NCBI GenBank assembly: GCA_902517815.1
Contig: CABYED010000001.1
Coordinates: 124,001-188,000 of the forward strand
Source of the DNA: an uncultured SAR116 cluster alpha proteobacterium
Lineage (GTDB): Bacteria; Pseudomonadota; Alphaproteobacteria; Puniceispirillales; Marisalimonadaceae
DNA: 64,000 nucleotides
Reading direction: 5' to 3'
Below are positions 42,156 to 52,102 of this stretch, piece by piece. Each line of letters starts with the position of its first letter. Position 1 is the stretch's first letter. Below the pieces are notes generated by a model. The model ran no database searches. It had not been told where the DNA came from and saw nothing but the letters and a program-made list of their open reading frames with translations. A program made the position numbers and the translations under genes.

Positions 42156-43913
42156 TTAATTTATAAATTCTAATGTCTTTTCTTCATCCTTAACTGACTT
42201 AACAACAGTACCAGGTCTTTCTTTGGTAAATTTACCATTTTTGTAGGTAACTTTACCCGATACAATTGTAGTTACATATCCCTTGGTGTACTGCATTAAT
42301 CTTTTTCCGCCTGCAGGCAAATCTTGGGTCATAAATGGATCAGAAGAACCCACATTTTCCCAGTCTATTATGTTGATATCAGCTTTTAAACCAACTTTTA
42401 AAAGGCCTCTGTCATTCAAACCAGCTGCATTTGCAGTGTCAGAAGTTAATCTTCTTACTGTTTCTTCCATAGAATATGCTTTTTGCTTCACTGACCAATA
42501 TGATATAAGCCAAGTTGGATACCCTGCATCTAAAATAAAACCAACATGAGCGCCGCCGTCACCTAGCCCCATTATAGCATTTTTATCATCAAGCATTTTT
42601 TTACATACACCAAATGTGTGATCAGCATAATTTACCAATGGAGCATATATAAAGTTATTACCATCATTTTCTATAAGAATTTCATATGCTAATTCTGCTG
42701 CCGTCATACCTTTTTGATTCGCCATTGCTTCAATGGACTCTTCTGGCTTAGGATTATAATTAGGTGGTGAACCAAATCTATACATTTGAGTATATCCAAT
42801 CCTATTTATTAGTGGGAAAGTACTTCCCTTAATTGGATCTTCAGATAAAATTTTATTTTTTATTTCATCTTTCCTCATTTCAATTACGCGTCTATCTAAT
42901 GGCAAATCTGAGATAGACTTATATGTGTCTGTTCCAGAAAATGGATTTTGACTTCCATTTAAACCTAATAACAAACCAATAGGTCTTGGAGTAACAACTG
43001 GTCTAATAGGCAAACCTTCTTTTTGAGCTTGTCTCGCCATTGCCATAAGATCTTCCCAGAAGTGAGGCCTGTCATGTCTTTGAGTGCAACTAAAGACAAC
43101 TGGTCTCCCTGAAATTTTCACAATTCTTTTTAGAACTTCAAATTCTGTTTCTGGATCGGGTTCATTCCAATCTGAAACTATTTCCATAAATCCTGCACCT
43201 GCATCTGACAAACCCATTGCAATAGCAGTTAACTCATCTTCATGAGCTCTCAAAGTTGGAGTGTATTCTCCTTTTAAACTCTTATGACTGATTGTACGAG
43301 ATGTTGAAAAACCAAAAGCTCCTGCCTCAACAGCTTCCTTTGCAAGTTTTCTCATTATTTGCATATCTTCTTTAGTTGCAACTTCGTGCTTAATTGCCCT
43401 TTCTCCCATCACATAAACTCTTAATGCTGCGTGAGGTAAAAGCGCACATATATCTATGTCTAATTTGTTTTTTTCAAGAGCCTTAATGTATTCCTCAAAA
43501 GTCTCCCATTGCCAGTTTAAACCCTCGTGCATAACAGGAGCAGGAATATCTTCGACACCCTCCATAAGTTCAACTAACTTAACTCTATCTTCTGGTTTAC
43601 AAGGAGCAAAACCTACTCCACAATTACCCATAACAACAGTGGTTACACCATGGATTGATGAAGGTTTTAGTTGGCTGTCCCAAATCGCCTGCCCGTCATA
43701 ATGAGTGTGGATGTCAACAAATCCTGGGGTTACAACTAAGTTAGTTGCATCAATAACTTGATTAGCTTTACCCGAAAAATCCCCTATAGCTTCAATTATA
43801 CCATTTTTAATAGCTATATCACCTTGTTTTGACTTAGCTCCTGTTCCATCAACTAAAGTGCCATTTTTAATAATTATGTCAAAATCACTAATTTCTCTAT
43901 TTAAGCCGTCCAT
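42156..43913 (-). CDS. N-acyl-D-amino-acid deacylase (D-aminoacylase-type amidohydrolase)
   Basis: A 585-residue amidohydrolase-superfamily enzyme. The metal motif is DIHTHYDG (H69, H71), C98 lies in GNCGVGFAPCKP, and the late Asp lies in GDGGAHVGFILD. The N-terminal beta-sandwich starts FDIIIKNGTLVDGTG. Close families cleave N-acyl-D-amino acids or dihydropyrimidine-like ring amides. GGGGG lies upstream of its ATG. It follows the CoA-transferase gene by 89 bases. Confidence 0.88.
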   Translation of the reverse strand: MDGLNREISDFDIIIKNGTLVDGTGAKSKQGDIAIKNGIIEAIGDFSGKANQVIDATNLVVTPGFVDIHTHYDGQAIWDSQLKPSSIHGVTTVVMGNCGVGFAPCKPEDRVKLVELMEGVEDIPAPVMHEGLNWQWETFEEYIKALEKNKLDIDICALLPHAALRVYVMGERAIKHEVATKEDMQIMRKLAKEAVEAGAFGFSTSRTISHKSLKGEYTPTLRAHEDELTAIAMGLSDAGAGFMEIVSDWNEPDPETEFEVLKRIVKISGRPVVFSCTQRHDRPHFWEDLMAMARQAQKEGLPIRPVVTPRPIGLLLGLNGSQNPFSGTDTYKSISDLPLDRRVIEMRKDEIKNKILSEDPIKGSTFPLINRIGYTQMYRFGSPPNYNPKPEESIEAMANQKGMTAAELAYEILIENDGNNFIYAPLVNYADHTFGVCKKMLDDKNAIMGLGDGGAHVGFILDAGYPTWLISYWSVKQKAYSMEETVRRLTSDTANAAGLNDRGLLKVGLKADINIIDWENVGSSDPFMTQDLPAGGKRLMQYTKGYVTTIVSGKVTYKNGKFTKERPGTVVKSVKDEEKTLEFIN

Positions 43914-44002
43914 AAAAAACTACCCCCTGATCTTAATATTTTGTTATTTAAATTATTTGATGTCAATAAGTGATTTCATTTAAGTTTTTTGTAATTAATT
44001 AA

Positions 44003-45187
44003 TTAATTAATAATTTTATTTTTTCTAAGCATTTGTATCTGTTTGACAGATATTCCAATCTCTTTAAGTACATTATCTGTATCACCTCCTAACAGAGGTG
44101 CAGAATGTCTTACCTTTCCAGGAGTTTTACTTAATCTTGGAAATGCTTGATGCATTAAAATATTTCCATATTCCTTATTATAATGGTCAACAAGAACTTC
44201 CCTGTCATTTATATATGGATGCTCTATTATTTCTGAAATATCTAAAACAGGTCCTACTGTTATTCCTTCTTTTGAAAAGATATGTAAAACTTCTTCTCTG
44301 TTATATTTTTTAATAAATTTTGAAATAGGTTTATCCAAATCATCTTGATTATTTAGTCTGTCACTATTAGTCAAAAACCTTGGATCCTTAATCAAATCAC
44401 TTGAACCTATTGTTAAGGCCAGTTTTTCCCACATTGACTGCATTGACGCTGACAAAGAAACATATTTATTATCTTTTGTTTTATATATCCCTCTTGGTGC
44501 AGCCACATTACTTCTATTTCCTATTCTTGCTGGCACCTTACCTGAAATTTTATAACTTGCGGCCCATGGACCTAAAATTGAAAAAAAAGGCTCAAAAAGA
44601 GACAAGTCTATTACTTGGCCTCCAATATTATTTTTTTTTGATGCCAAAATAGCCATCAAAATGGCACCAAATCCTGTTAATCCAGCAACCATATCAGCAA
44701 GAGCTAAGGGAGGTAAAAGAGGAGCTTGTTTTTCTTCACCAGTCATTGCTGCAAATCCACTCATGCCTTCTACCAAAGATCCAAAACCTGGAGCATTTTT
44801 AAATATCCCAGTTTGCCCCCAACCCGAAATTCTTAAAATAATTAATTTCTTGTTTAACTCATTTAATTGTTCTGGACCAATTCCCCATTTCTCAAGAGTG
44901 CCAGGCACAAAGTTTTCGATAAAAACATCTGCTGATTTTACTAATTCTTTTAAAAGATCTAACCCTTCATCTTTTTTTAGATCTATCGAAATACTTCGTT
45001 TGTTTCTTGAATAAACAGCCCACCAGTGAGAGACACCATTTATTTTCCAATTTCTGAGATCGTCTCCTTTTCCTGGTTTTTCTACTTTGACAACATCTGC
45101 TCCAAAATCAGCAAACATATGACTTACCATATTACCAGCTGCCAAACGAGATAGATCCAAAATTTTAATATTTTCTAATGGTAACAA
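44003..45187 (-). CDS. CoA-transferase, CaiB/BaiF family (class III)
   Basis: A 394-residue class III CoA-transferase. The N-terminus LPLENIKILDLSRLAAGNMV and ADFGADVVKVEKPGKGDDLR are family blocks, and the catalytic Asp lies in LALADMVAGLTGFGAI. It moves CoA between an acyl-CoA and a free acid; the acid is unknown. TTG is the apparent start. It lies 19 bases after the dehydrogenase gene. Confidence 0.92.
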   Translation of the reverse strand: MLPLENIKILDLSRLAAGNMVSHMFADFGADVVKVEKPGKGDDLRNWKINGVSHWWAVYSRNKRSISIDLKKDEGLDLLKELVKSADVFIENFVPGTLEKWGIGPEQLNELNKKLIILRISGWGQTGIFKNAPGFGSLVEGMSGFAAMTGEEKQAPLLPPLALADMVAGLTGFGAILMAILASKKNNIGGQVIDLSLFEPFFSILGPWAASYKISGKVPARIGNRSNVAAPRGIYKTKDNKYVSLSASMQSMWEKLALTIGSSDLIKDPRFLTNSDRLNNQDDLDKPISKFIKKYNREEVLHIFSKEGITVGPVLDISEIIEHPYINDREVLVDHYNKEYGNILMHQAFPRLSKTPGKVRHSAPLLGGDTDNVLKEIGISVKQIQMLRKNKIIN

Positions 45188-45206
45188 AATTTAAATTTCC
45201 TATTTT

Positions 45207-46139
45207 CTATGTTTCATCATTATCAATTTTTAATTTTCTAAGTTGTTTCAACAAGAAATTTCTTTTTTTAGCTCTTTTTTCTAAATCGTCTTCACTAAGA
45301 ACCTTTCTTCGTTCTAACTCTAGTTTTTTACCTGCATTTTCTGACCAATCTGGTATTTTAGTTTGTGATTTAGCCATTTCAATAAATATAGATCCATATC
45401 TAGCCATATAATCTTTGATTCCACCTGGTGCATTTAAATCAATTGTTTCAAAAGGTCCCATAAATGCCCATCTCAGACCTAATCCGTCTTTTATAGTTGC
45501 ATCAATATCTTCAGAACTAGCATATCCTTCTGAGTATAATCGCATCGCCTCATTTAAAAGTGCACCTTGTAATCTATTTAGTATAAAACCATCAATTTCT
45601 TTATTAACGGTTACAATAGATGAACCTGAGATTTTAAAAATTTCTTTAGCTTTTTCAATCGATTTTGTTGATGTGTTTTCACCTGGGCAGATTTCTACAC
45701 ATGGTATAAGATGTGGTGGATTAGCAGGGTGTGCTATTAGGCATCTATGTTGTCCTCTAAGGTTCTGTGTTATTTTTGAAATTGGTATGGCGGAAGAAGA
45801 TGACCCAATCACTACATTTTGAGGTGACAAATTATCTAACCTTGCAAATAATTCTTGTTTAACAGATAAAATTTCAGGTGCACTTTCTTGGATATACTCG
45901 ACTTTAGCGCATAATTCTTCAAGTCTTACATTTTTAGAAATTTTATTTAAACATTGATCAACATCAACTTTGTCATCTATAGCTTTTAATTCTTCAAGAA
46001 ACAAAGTAACTCTTTTTTCATAACCATTAAAAACTTCAGGATATGGGTCATAAACAAAAACATTAAAACCACTTTTAGAAAATATTGCCGCCCAACTCGA
46101 ACCAATTAATCCACCACCAATTATACCAATATTTTTCAT
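45207..46139 (-). CDS. 3-hydroxyacyl-CoA dehydrogenase-like (lambda-crystallin/L-gulonate dehydrogenase type)
   Basis: A 310-residue NAD-dependent dehydrogenase. The Rossmann loop is IGGGLIGSSWA (6-16). HPANPPHLIPCVE carries the catalytic His, and EIDGFILNRLQ with FMGPFETIDLN matches CRYL1 and carnitine-dehydrogenase relatives better than fatty-acid HADH. It oxidises a 3-hydroxy acid of unknown kind. It heads the minus-strand operon with the CoA-transferase and deacylase. Confidence 0.85.
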   Translation of the reverse strand: MKNIGIIGGGLIGSSWAAIFSKSGFNVFVYDPYPEVFNGYEKRVTLFLEELKAIDDKVDVDQCLNKISKNVRLEELCAKVEYIQESAPEILSVKQELFARLDNLSPQNVVIGSSSSAIPISKITQNLRGQHRCLIAHPANPPHLIPCVEICPGENTSTKSIEKAKEIFKISGSSIVTVNKEIDGFILNRLQGALLNEAMRLYSEGYASSEDIDATIKDGLGLRWAFMGPFETIDLNAPGGIKDYMARYGSIFIEMAKSQTKIPDWSENAGKKLELERRKVLSEDDLEKRAKKRNFLLKQLRKLKIDNDET

Positions 46140-46274
46140 GAAAATTCCTTTAGAGTTAATTTCTATTAATTATTACGTTATTTATAATTTAACTAATAGA
46201 ATAACTTAAATTATTTATTTATATTTTGAAAATCGTGATAATTTATCACTAAATTTAATTTTTGGGATTAATTT

Positions 46275-47207
46275 ATGGGACAATTGGTCAGTGGCGTTTG
46301 GACAAAAAGCTCAGTTTCAAACAATCAAAAAGATGGAAGTTTTAAAAGAGTAGATAGTGTTTTCAGAAATAAAATAAGTATTAATGGCCAAATTTATAAA
46401 CCTGAAACAAATCGATATCACTTATATGTAAGTCATGCATGTCCATGGGCTCATAGAACGTTAATATTTAGGTTTTTAAAAAAACTTGAGAACCATATCT
46501 CTGTGGATTATGTGCATCCAGATATGCTTGAAAATGGTTGGTCCTTTTCGCAAAACTTTCCAAAAACAACAGGTGATAGCTTGTATGGTAAAAAGTATGT
46601 ACATGAAATCTATCAAATTTCAGATAAGAACGTATCTTCGAAAGCAACAGTTCCTATTTTATGGGATAAAAAAACTAATACAATTGTAAATAATGAGTCT
46701 GCTGAAATAATCCGGATAATGAATAGTGCATTCAATGATATTACAAAAAATTATGATGATTACTATCCATCAAATTTAAGAATTGAAATTGATAAAATTA
46801 ATAAAGTAATTTACGAGAACATTAACAATGGGGTTTACAAATCTGGTTTTTCAAGAACTCAAGAAGCGTATGAAGATGCAGTAACAAAATTATTTTCATC
46901 ATTAGAAATGATTGATGAAATCCTAGAAGATAAAAAATATTTAGTTGGAAATGTGCTAACTGAAGCAGACATCAGATTAATTCCTACATTATTAAGATTT
47001 GACAGCGTTTATTATGTTCATTTCAAATGTAATTTGAAAAAAATAAATGAGTTTAAGAATATTAGTTCTTATGTAAAAAGAATGTTTAACAATCCAGCTA
47101 TAAATACAACAACAAATTTTGATCATATCAAAAGACATTATTATTATTCTCACGAACATATAAATCCATATAGAATTATACCTTTAGGTCCAAACTCACC
47201 AGTTTAA
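46275..47207 (+). CDS. Glutathionyl-hydroquinone reductase
   Basis: A 310-residue Xi-class glutathione transferase. SHACPWAHR (53-61) holds the catalytic Cys56, and the C-terminal helical domain has AEDIRL-like TEADIRLIPTLLRFD. It removes glutathione from glutathionyl-hydroquinones. It is divergent from the CoA-transferase operon, and converges with the gamma-glutamyl hydrolase. Confidence 0.9.
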   Translation: MGQLVSGVWTKSSVSNNQKDGSFKRVDSVFRNKISINGQIYKPETNRYHLYVSHACPWAHRTLIFRFLKKLENHISVDYVHPDMLENGWSFSQNFPKTTGDSLYGKKYVHEIYQISDKNVSSKATVPILWDKKTNTIVNNESAEIIRIMNSAFNDITKNYDDYYPSNLRIEIDKINKVIYENINNGVYKSGFSRTQEAYEDAVTKLFSSLEMIDEILEDKKYLVGNVLTEADIRLIPTLLRFDSVYYVHFKCNLKKINEFKNISSYVKRMFNNPAINTTTNFDHIKRHYYYSHEHINPYRIIPLGPNSPV

Positions 47208-47216
47208 ATTGTTGTA

Positions 47217-47984
47217 TTACTTTCTTTTTGAATAAATTGAACATGCTGATCCAAACTCAGCAAACAAACATCTGTTTAATTCGTTTTTTTCAGGTTCATA
47301 TTCGGCATGCCACTGAACACCAATTGCAAATGAAGAATGATCAGGAATACTAACTGCTTCAATAATACCATCATCTGAAACAGCTTCTATTCTTAAATTA
47401 TTAGCAATAATATCGATAGCCTGACCATGAAGTGAATTAACTAAACAAGAGTCCTTTTTGAGTAATTTTGAAAAATACCCGTTTTTTACAAAATCAATTC
47501 TATGTTTTAATTTAAAAATTTGCTCAACCGTTACATCTTCTCCTCTTGGCATACGATGATCATTTTTGTCATCCAGCAAATGTACCCGATAATGCAATGT
47601 TCCACCATAGGCTACATTCATTTCTTGTATGCCTCTACAAATTCCAAAAATTGGAATACCCAAGCTAACACATTTAGGTATCATTTCTAAAACAATCTCG
47701 TCTCTACCAACATCAATGGGCTCATCTGGCGGGAATGGATTACCTCCAAAATGATGCGGCTCAACGTTTGCTCTTCCTCCAGTTAAAACTATACCATCGA
47801 TTTTTTTTAGGAGTAGATCTAGATCTTTACCTTTTATATATGAGGGAATTAAAATTGGTATTGCGTTACTAAATTTAGATACTGCATTTACATACCTTAG
47901 ACCAGTTGAATGAGAGACTTGCCTACCACCAAAATTAATAATTTCATTAGTTGATATACCAATTATTGGTTTGTTTGAAGACAT
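47217..47984 (-). CDS. Gamma-glutamyl-gamma-aminobutyrate hydrolase-like (class I glutamine amidotransferase)
   Basis: A 255-residue peptidase C26 enzyme. The nucleophile is C116 in GICRGIQ, and the His/Glu pair is H226/E228 in VQWHAEYE. The LTGGRANVEP block is typical of PuuD. In the putrescine route PuuD frees GABA from gamma-Glu-GABA; here the companions of that pathway are absent, so the substrate is open. Confidence 0.88.
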   Translation of the reverse strand: MSSNKPIIGISTNEIINFGGRQVSHSTGLRYVNAVSKFSNAIPILIPSYIKGKDLDLLLKKIDGIVLTGGRANVEPHHFGGNPFPPDEPIDVGRDEIVLEMIPKCVSLGIPIFGICRGIQEMNVAYGGTLHYRVHLLDDKNDHRMPRGEDVTVEQIFKLKHRIDFVKNGYFSKLLKKDSCLVNSLHGQAIDIIANNLRIEAVSDDGIIEAVSIPDHSSFAIGVQWHAEYEPEKNELNRCLFAEFGSACSIYSKRK

Positions 47985-48021
47985 GATTTATTTGAAACTT
48001 TCTGTTATTTTAAATTTTTAA

Positions 48022-48747
48022 TTAACAACCTAGTTGTTTTGCTAGGTCTTTTAAATCTTTTGAAACAATATCCCATTTTCTATCACTTTTATAATCGTTT
48101 ACTTGAGCAATATCAAACAACTTATCCTTGCCGTACTCAAAAGGTCTGTGAACATAAGCAGTTTTCATACCCTGAAGACTTGCCGCTTTTAAATCATCAT
48201 CATGAGCCGCAACCATCAAACATTCTTCAGTTTTTAAATCAAGAGCATTGCAAGCTTTTAAGTAAGCTTCTGGCTCAGGTTTATAATGACCAATTACTTC
48301 TGCTCCTAAAACAACATCCCAACTGAGATTTGAAAATTTTGCCATGTTAACTATTAAAGCTATATTTCCATTAGATTGAGTGGCTAAAATATATTTTTTC
48401 TTGAGTAGATTGATACCCTCACTGCTATCTGGCCAACCTGGAAGTCTATGCCAAGCTTTTACAAGCATTTTAAAATCTTCATCTGATAAATTATGCAAAT
48501 TAAACTTTGAAGCAATTTTTTTCAAATTTTCCATGTGTAAAATATCAAGTATAGTAAATGATCTTCTTCCCTTTCTTATCTCCTCCATAGCTGGTTGATA
48601 TTCTGCTCTCCATGCGTCGGCAAAATCAAAAGGATCTAATGAAATGTCGTTTTTCTTTGCAACACTCTCTACTTCTCTAGCTATACCAGTCCTCCAATCA
48701 ACAACAGTCCCAAATACATCAAACAAAAGTGCTTTAACTTTTAACAT
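48022..48747 (-). CDS. Haloacid dehalogenase type II-like HAD hydrolase
   Basis: A 241-residue HAD protein. Motif I is LLFDVFGTVVDWR with nucleophile D10; the Val-Phe after it is typical of L-2-haloacid dehalogenases. SNGNIALIV is motif II and MVAAHDDDLKAAS the late acidic motif. I chose the ATG at 48747 with GGAGG upstream. It may act on halo- or phospho-compounds. It lies 37 bases before the gamma-glutamyl hydrolase gene. Confidence 0.85.
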   Translation of the reverse strand: MLKVKALLFDVFGTVVDWRTGIAREVESVAKKNDISLDPFDFADAWRAEYQPAMEEIRKGRRSFTILDILHMENLKKIASKFNLHNLSDEDFKMLVKAWHRLPGWPDSSEGINLLKKKYILATQSNGNIALIVNMAKFSNLSWDVVLGAEVIGHYKPEPEAYLKACNALDLKTEECLMVAAHDDDLKAASLQGMKTAYVHRPFEYGKDKLFDIAQVNDYKSDRKWDIVSKDLKDLAKQLGC

Positions 48748-48868
48748 TTTGCCTCCAATCAATTAATATGTTAAATATATCTAATAAGTATTCTTAAAAC
48801 TGAAATTTAATCTACCTAAAAAATAAATAAGTAATCTTTGAATTTTAATCACAGATCTTTTCAGCCAA

Positions 48869-49783
48869 ATGAATAAAGATAAATCAAAAGAAATAAAAAC
48901 ATTATCTCCTGCATTGCTAGCTGTACTCTTTATGGTTTTATCAGGCATTTTTGCAACAACTATGCATTGTTTAATAAGGTTTGCAACTGAGGATAATCAT
49001 CCATTTGAAGTTGCTTTTTTTAGAACAATATTTGTTCTACTCATTTTTCTTCCTGTAGTTATAAAAAATGGTATGGCATCGCTTAAATCTAATAATGTTA
49101 AATTACAATCATATAGAGCAGTTGTTGGCAGTATAGCTATGTTATGTATGTTCTATGGTCTTAGTATAACAGAATTGGCAAAAGCAACTGCGCTTATGTT
49201 TACTGTTCCTATTTTTGCAACAATATTAGCAATTATTTTTCTCAAAGAGATCGTTGGAATAAGAAGATGGCTTGCAATGTGTGTGGGATTTATAGGAGCA
49301 TTAATTGTTTTAAGACCAGATGTTGAATTAGGTTTTGGGCCATTACTAATTTTATGTGCTTCATTAATGTGGTCTTCTTCTATGTTAATGGCAAAGAAAC
49401 TTACACAAACAGATACAACTGTAAGTATAACATTTTGGCAAGCGGCAGGTCTCATACCTGCAACATCCATACTTGCCATACAAGTTTGGGTTTGGCCTAC
49501 TTTTGAACAGCTAATAATGTTTTTATTTATTGCTATAGCTGGAACTTTAGTTCACTGGTTTTTAAATGAAGCTCTCAAGAGAGCTGACATTACTGCACTT
49601 CTTCCACTAGACTATTTGAGGTTAATTTGGTCAGTATCACTAGGTTTTATATTTTTTAACGAAATACCACATGTTGGTTTATGGCTTGGGTCTGCGCTAA
49701 TACTTGGGGCTTCAACATATATAGGTATAAGACAAGCAAAAAAGAAAGAACAGTTGAGTACTAATACAAATATAAATTTATAA
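48869..49783 (+). CDS. EamA/DMT-family transporter
   Basis: A 304-residue membrane protein with ten helices in two EamA repeats, for example VGSIAMLCMFYGLSI in the first half and LLPLDYLRLIWSVSLGFIFF in the second. The DMT superfamily exports metabolites; the substrate is unknown. It converges with the SDR gene with two bases between the stops. Confidence 0.9.
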   Translation: MNKDKSKEIKTLSPALLAVLFMVLSGIFATTMHCLIRFATEDNHPFEVAFFRTIFVLLIFLPVVIKNGMASLKSNNVKLQSYRAVVGSIAMLCMFYGLSITELAKATALMFTVPIFATILAIIFLKEIVGIRRWLAMCVGFIGALIVLRPDVELGFGPLLILCASLMWSSSMLMAKKLTQTDTTVSITFWQAAGLIPATSILAIQVWVWPTFEQLIMFLFIAIAGTLVHWFLNEALKRADITALLPLDYLRLIWSVSLGFIFFNEIPHVGLWLGSALILGASTYIGIRQAKKKEQLSTNTNINL

Positions 49784-49785
49784 CT

Positions 49786-50520
49786 TTAACGACCTCCAGA
49801 AACAGGCACAACTGAACCAGAAATATAGCTTGATTTGTCACCTAATAACCACATGACCGTTTTAGCAACTTCTTCTGCACCACCTATCCTTCCAAGTGGA
49901 ACTGATGGCATTAATCTATTAACCCTAGACGCATCACCTGCTTTGGCATGAATTTCAGTATCAATCAAACCTGGTGCAACAGCGTTAACTCTTATTCCAA
50001 ATTTTCCAAGTTCTTTTGCCATCCCATAAGTAAGAGAATGAATAGCACCTTTTGACATTGCATAGTGAACAAATTCTCCTCCACCACCAATATCTGCGGC
50101 AATTGAAGACATATTAACTATTGTTCCAGATTTCTGAGAAATCATAACTCTTACTGACTCTTGAGCCACATAAAAGGCTCCTGATATATTTGTATCTACG
50201 ACCATCTTCAAGTCGTCTGGACTAAGATCTTGTATTGGTGAAATTGGTCCTGTTATTCCTGCATTGTTAAAAACACCATCAATTGTTCCAGCTTTATCTA
50301 AGAAATCATTAAACATACTTTTAACAGATTTATTATTAGCTACGTCACATTGTAATATAATTCCGTCACCACCTGAATCTCTAACTAGTTTAAGACATTG
50401 TTCTGCAGCCTTTGAATTTTGATTATAGTTAATTCCTACAAACATTTGTGCTTTAGCGGCTTCAATTGCAGTAGCCTTTCCAATGCCTTGGCTTGCTCCT
50501 GTAATTAAAATATTTTTCAT
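49786..50520 (-). CDS. Short-chain dehydrogenase/reductase (FabG-like)
   Basis: A 244-residue classical SDR. The cofactor loop is TGASQGIGKA (7-16), NNAG lies near 85, and the catalytic set is S138/S139, Y153 and K157 (YAMSK). It likely acts on a 3-oxo or hydroxy compound with NADP. It follows the 2-hydroxyacid dehydrogenase gene by 17 bases, suggesting a common pathway. Confidence 0.9.
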   Translation of the reverse strand: MKNILITGASQGIGKATAIEAAKAQMFVGINYNQNSKAAEQCLKLVRDSGGDGIILQCDVANNKSVKSMFNDFLDKAGTIDGVFNNAGITGPISPIQDLSPDDLKMVVDTNISGAFYVAQESVRVMISQKSGTIVNMSSIAADIGGGGEFVHYAMSKGAIHSLTYGMAKELGKFGIRVNAVAPGLIDTEIHAKAGDASRVNRLMPSVPLGRIGGAEEVAKTVMWLLGDKSSYISGSVVPVSGGR

Positions 50521-50537
50521 TGATATTTCCTTTTTTA

Positions 50538-51557
50538 TTAGATTTTTTTAAATTTTTCTCGAAAAATTCCTAATACTTCTGAATTTACTGGCCTTGGTGG
50601 ATCCTTCCCATCAAAAATATCTAAAAGCTGTGTTGCAACAAATTCAGACATTTTATTTCGACTATCTCTTGTAATACCTGCTGTATGAGGGCTAGCTATT
50701 ACATTTTCAAGTTTTAAAAGTTTATGCGTTGACGGAGGTGGCTCAAACTCCCATACATCCAAACCTGCCCCTGCTAAATGTCCTTGTATAAGTGTATCAT
50801 ATAAATCATCTTCGTTATGGATTGATCCTCGAGAAGTAGTAACAAAATAACTTCCTTTTTTCATTTTCTTAAACCAATCTTTGTTGATCATATTATTTGT
50901 TTCTTTATTTAAGGGTATATGAACAGAGACAACGTCACTTTCTGATAATAAAATATCTAATTCGGTTTTGCTTGCATGTTTCTTTTTAAAAGTTTCTTCA
51001 GACAAGTAAGGATCATAAGCCAAAATATTACAATTAAATGCAACTTTACATATTTCTGCAACTCTACCACCTGTATTTCCAAGACCTATAATTCCAACAT
51101 TTTTATTTAAAAGATCTTTTCCCATTAAACTCACTCTTGGCTCGTTCCAACCTCTCCTAAGAGCATGGTCACATTCACCAATTCTTTTAAATAAATTTAA
51201 AATCATTCCTACTGCGTGTTCAGCTACACCTTCAGCATTTCCGCCAGTTTGATTAACTACTAATACACCTGCATCTGTACATGCCTCAACATCAATAGTG
51301 TCGTAGCCTGCACCAGAAGATGAGACGACAATTAAGTTAGGCAATTTACTTAAAAATTGTTTACTAACTTGTAAAAATTTTGGGACCTCATCTCTTGCTG
51401 CCCCGACTTGATATGCATCTGCTTTTTGTAAAATTGACATGCACTTTTGTTCATTATCAGAACTATTAATTTTTAATATTTCAACTTTAGATTGAGAGTG
51501 TAAAATATCTAAACCATTTTGGGCAGGCAATGTATCTAAATAAACTATTGTAGGCAT
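50538..51557 (-). CDS. D-isomer-specific 2-hydroxyacid dehydrogenase
   Basis: A 339-residue NAD-linked dehydrogenase of the SerA/GyaR group. GIIGLGNTGGRVAE is the nucleotide site, and VSVHIPLNKETNNMI and SPHTAGITRDSR are C-terminal family blocks with the catalytic His. The ATG at 51557 is preceded by GAGGA; the longer frame has no support. The substrate could be glyoxylate, hydroxypyruvate or a branched oxoacid. Confidence 0.9.
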   Translation of the reverse strand: MPTIVYLDTLPAQNGLDILHSQSKVEILKINSSDNEQKCMSILQKADAYQVGAARDEVPKFLQVSKQFLSKLPNLIVVSSSGAGYDTIDVEACTDAGVLVVNQTGGNAEGVAEHAVGMILNLFKRIGECDHALRRGWNEPRVSLMGKDLLNKNVGIIGLGNTGGRVAEICKVAFNCNILAYDPYLSEETFKKKHASKTELDILLSESDVVSVHIPLNKETNNMINKDWFKKMKKGSYFVTTSRGSIHNEDDLYDTLIQGHLAGAGLDVWEFEPPPSTHKLLKLENVIASPHTAGITRDSRNKMSEFVATQLLDIFDGKDPPRPVNSEVLGIFREKFKKI

Positions 51558-51702
51558 ATTATCCTCATAACGAAAACACTCCCATATGATATTCATTTTC
51601 CAAATTCATGCAAAGTAAATGAAACTATTTTTTTAAGTATTTTATAAGATACTATTGTAGGATAATAATATACCGGTTTAATTTATATTTATGAGGATTA
51701 AA

Positions 51703-52086
51703 ATGATTAATAGAATATTGATTCCAGATATACTTCAGCCAGTAAGTCATTATTGTCATGTAGTTGAAGCAAATGGTGTGGTTTGGGTTTCAGGATTAGT
51801 AGGCATGAATTTTGATGAAACAATTCCAGAGAATACTAAGGATCAGTTTGATATTGCCATGCGAGATCTAGATACTTGTCTTATTGCAGCCGGAAGTTCG
51901 TCAAATGATGTAGTTAAAGTGAGAGTCTTTTTAACTGATATTAGAGATAGATCTATTATTAATCCAAAAAGAATTGAATATTTTGGAGAACATAAACCTG
52001 CATCTACTTTATTAGAAGTATCTGCTCTTGTAGACCCAAGAATGAAAGTTGAAATTGAAGCTGAAGCAATTGTTACAAAATCATAA
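51703..52086 (+). CDS. RidA/YjgF-family enamine/imine deaminase
   Basis: A 127-residue Rid-family protein. VWVSGLVGMNFDETIP, TCLIAAGSSSNDVVKVRVFL and KVEIEAEAIV are typical. Archetypal members carry an Arg at the late active-site position; here a REF-type variant is possible because RMKVEIEAEA is used. The start is the ATG at 51703, with GAGG nine bases before. It lies 16 bases upstream of the amidase gene. Confidence 0.88.
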   Translation: MINRILIPDILQPVSHYCHVVEANGVVWVSGLVGMNFDETIPENTKDQFDIAMRDLDTCLIAAGSSSNDVVKVRVFLTDIRDRSIINPKRIEYFGEHKPASTLLEVSALVDPRMKVEIEAEAIVTKS

Positions 52087-52102
52087 TAAGAGAGAAATTT
52101 AG

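Noticed and set aside
43992-44014. AATT tandem repeat at the CoA-transferase stop codon
   Set aside because: A short low-complexity run expected in AT-rich DNA; no further structure.
44098-45014. Several plus-strand frames within the CoA-transferase gene
   Set aside because: Antisense shadows; the CaiB/BaiF motifs on the other strand are complete.
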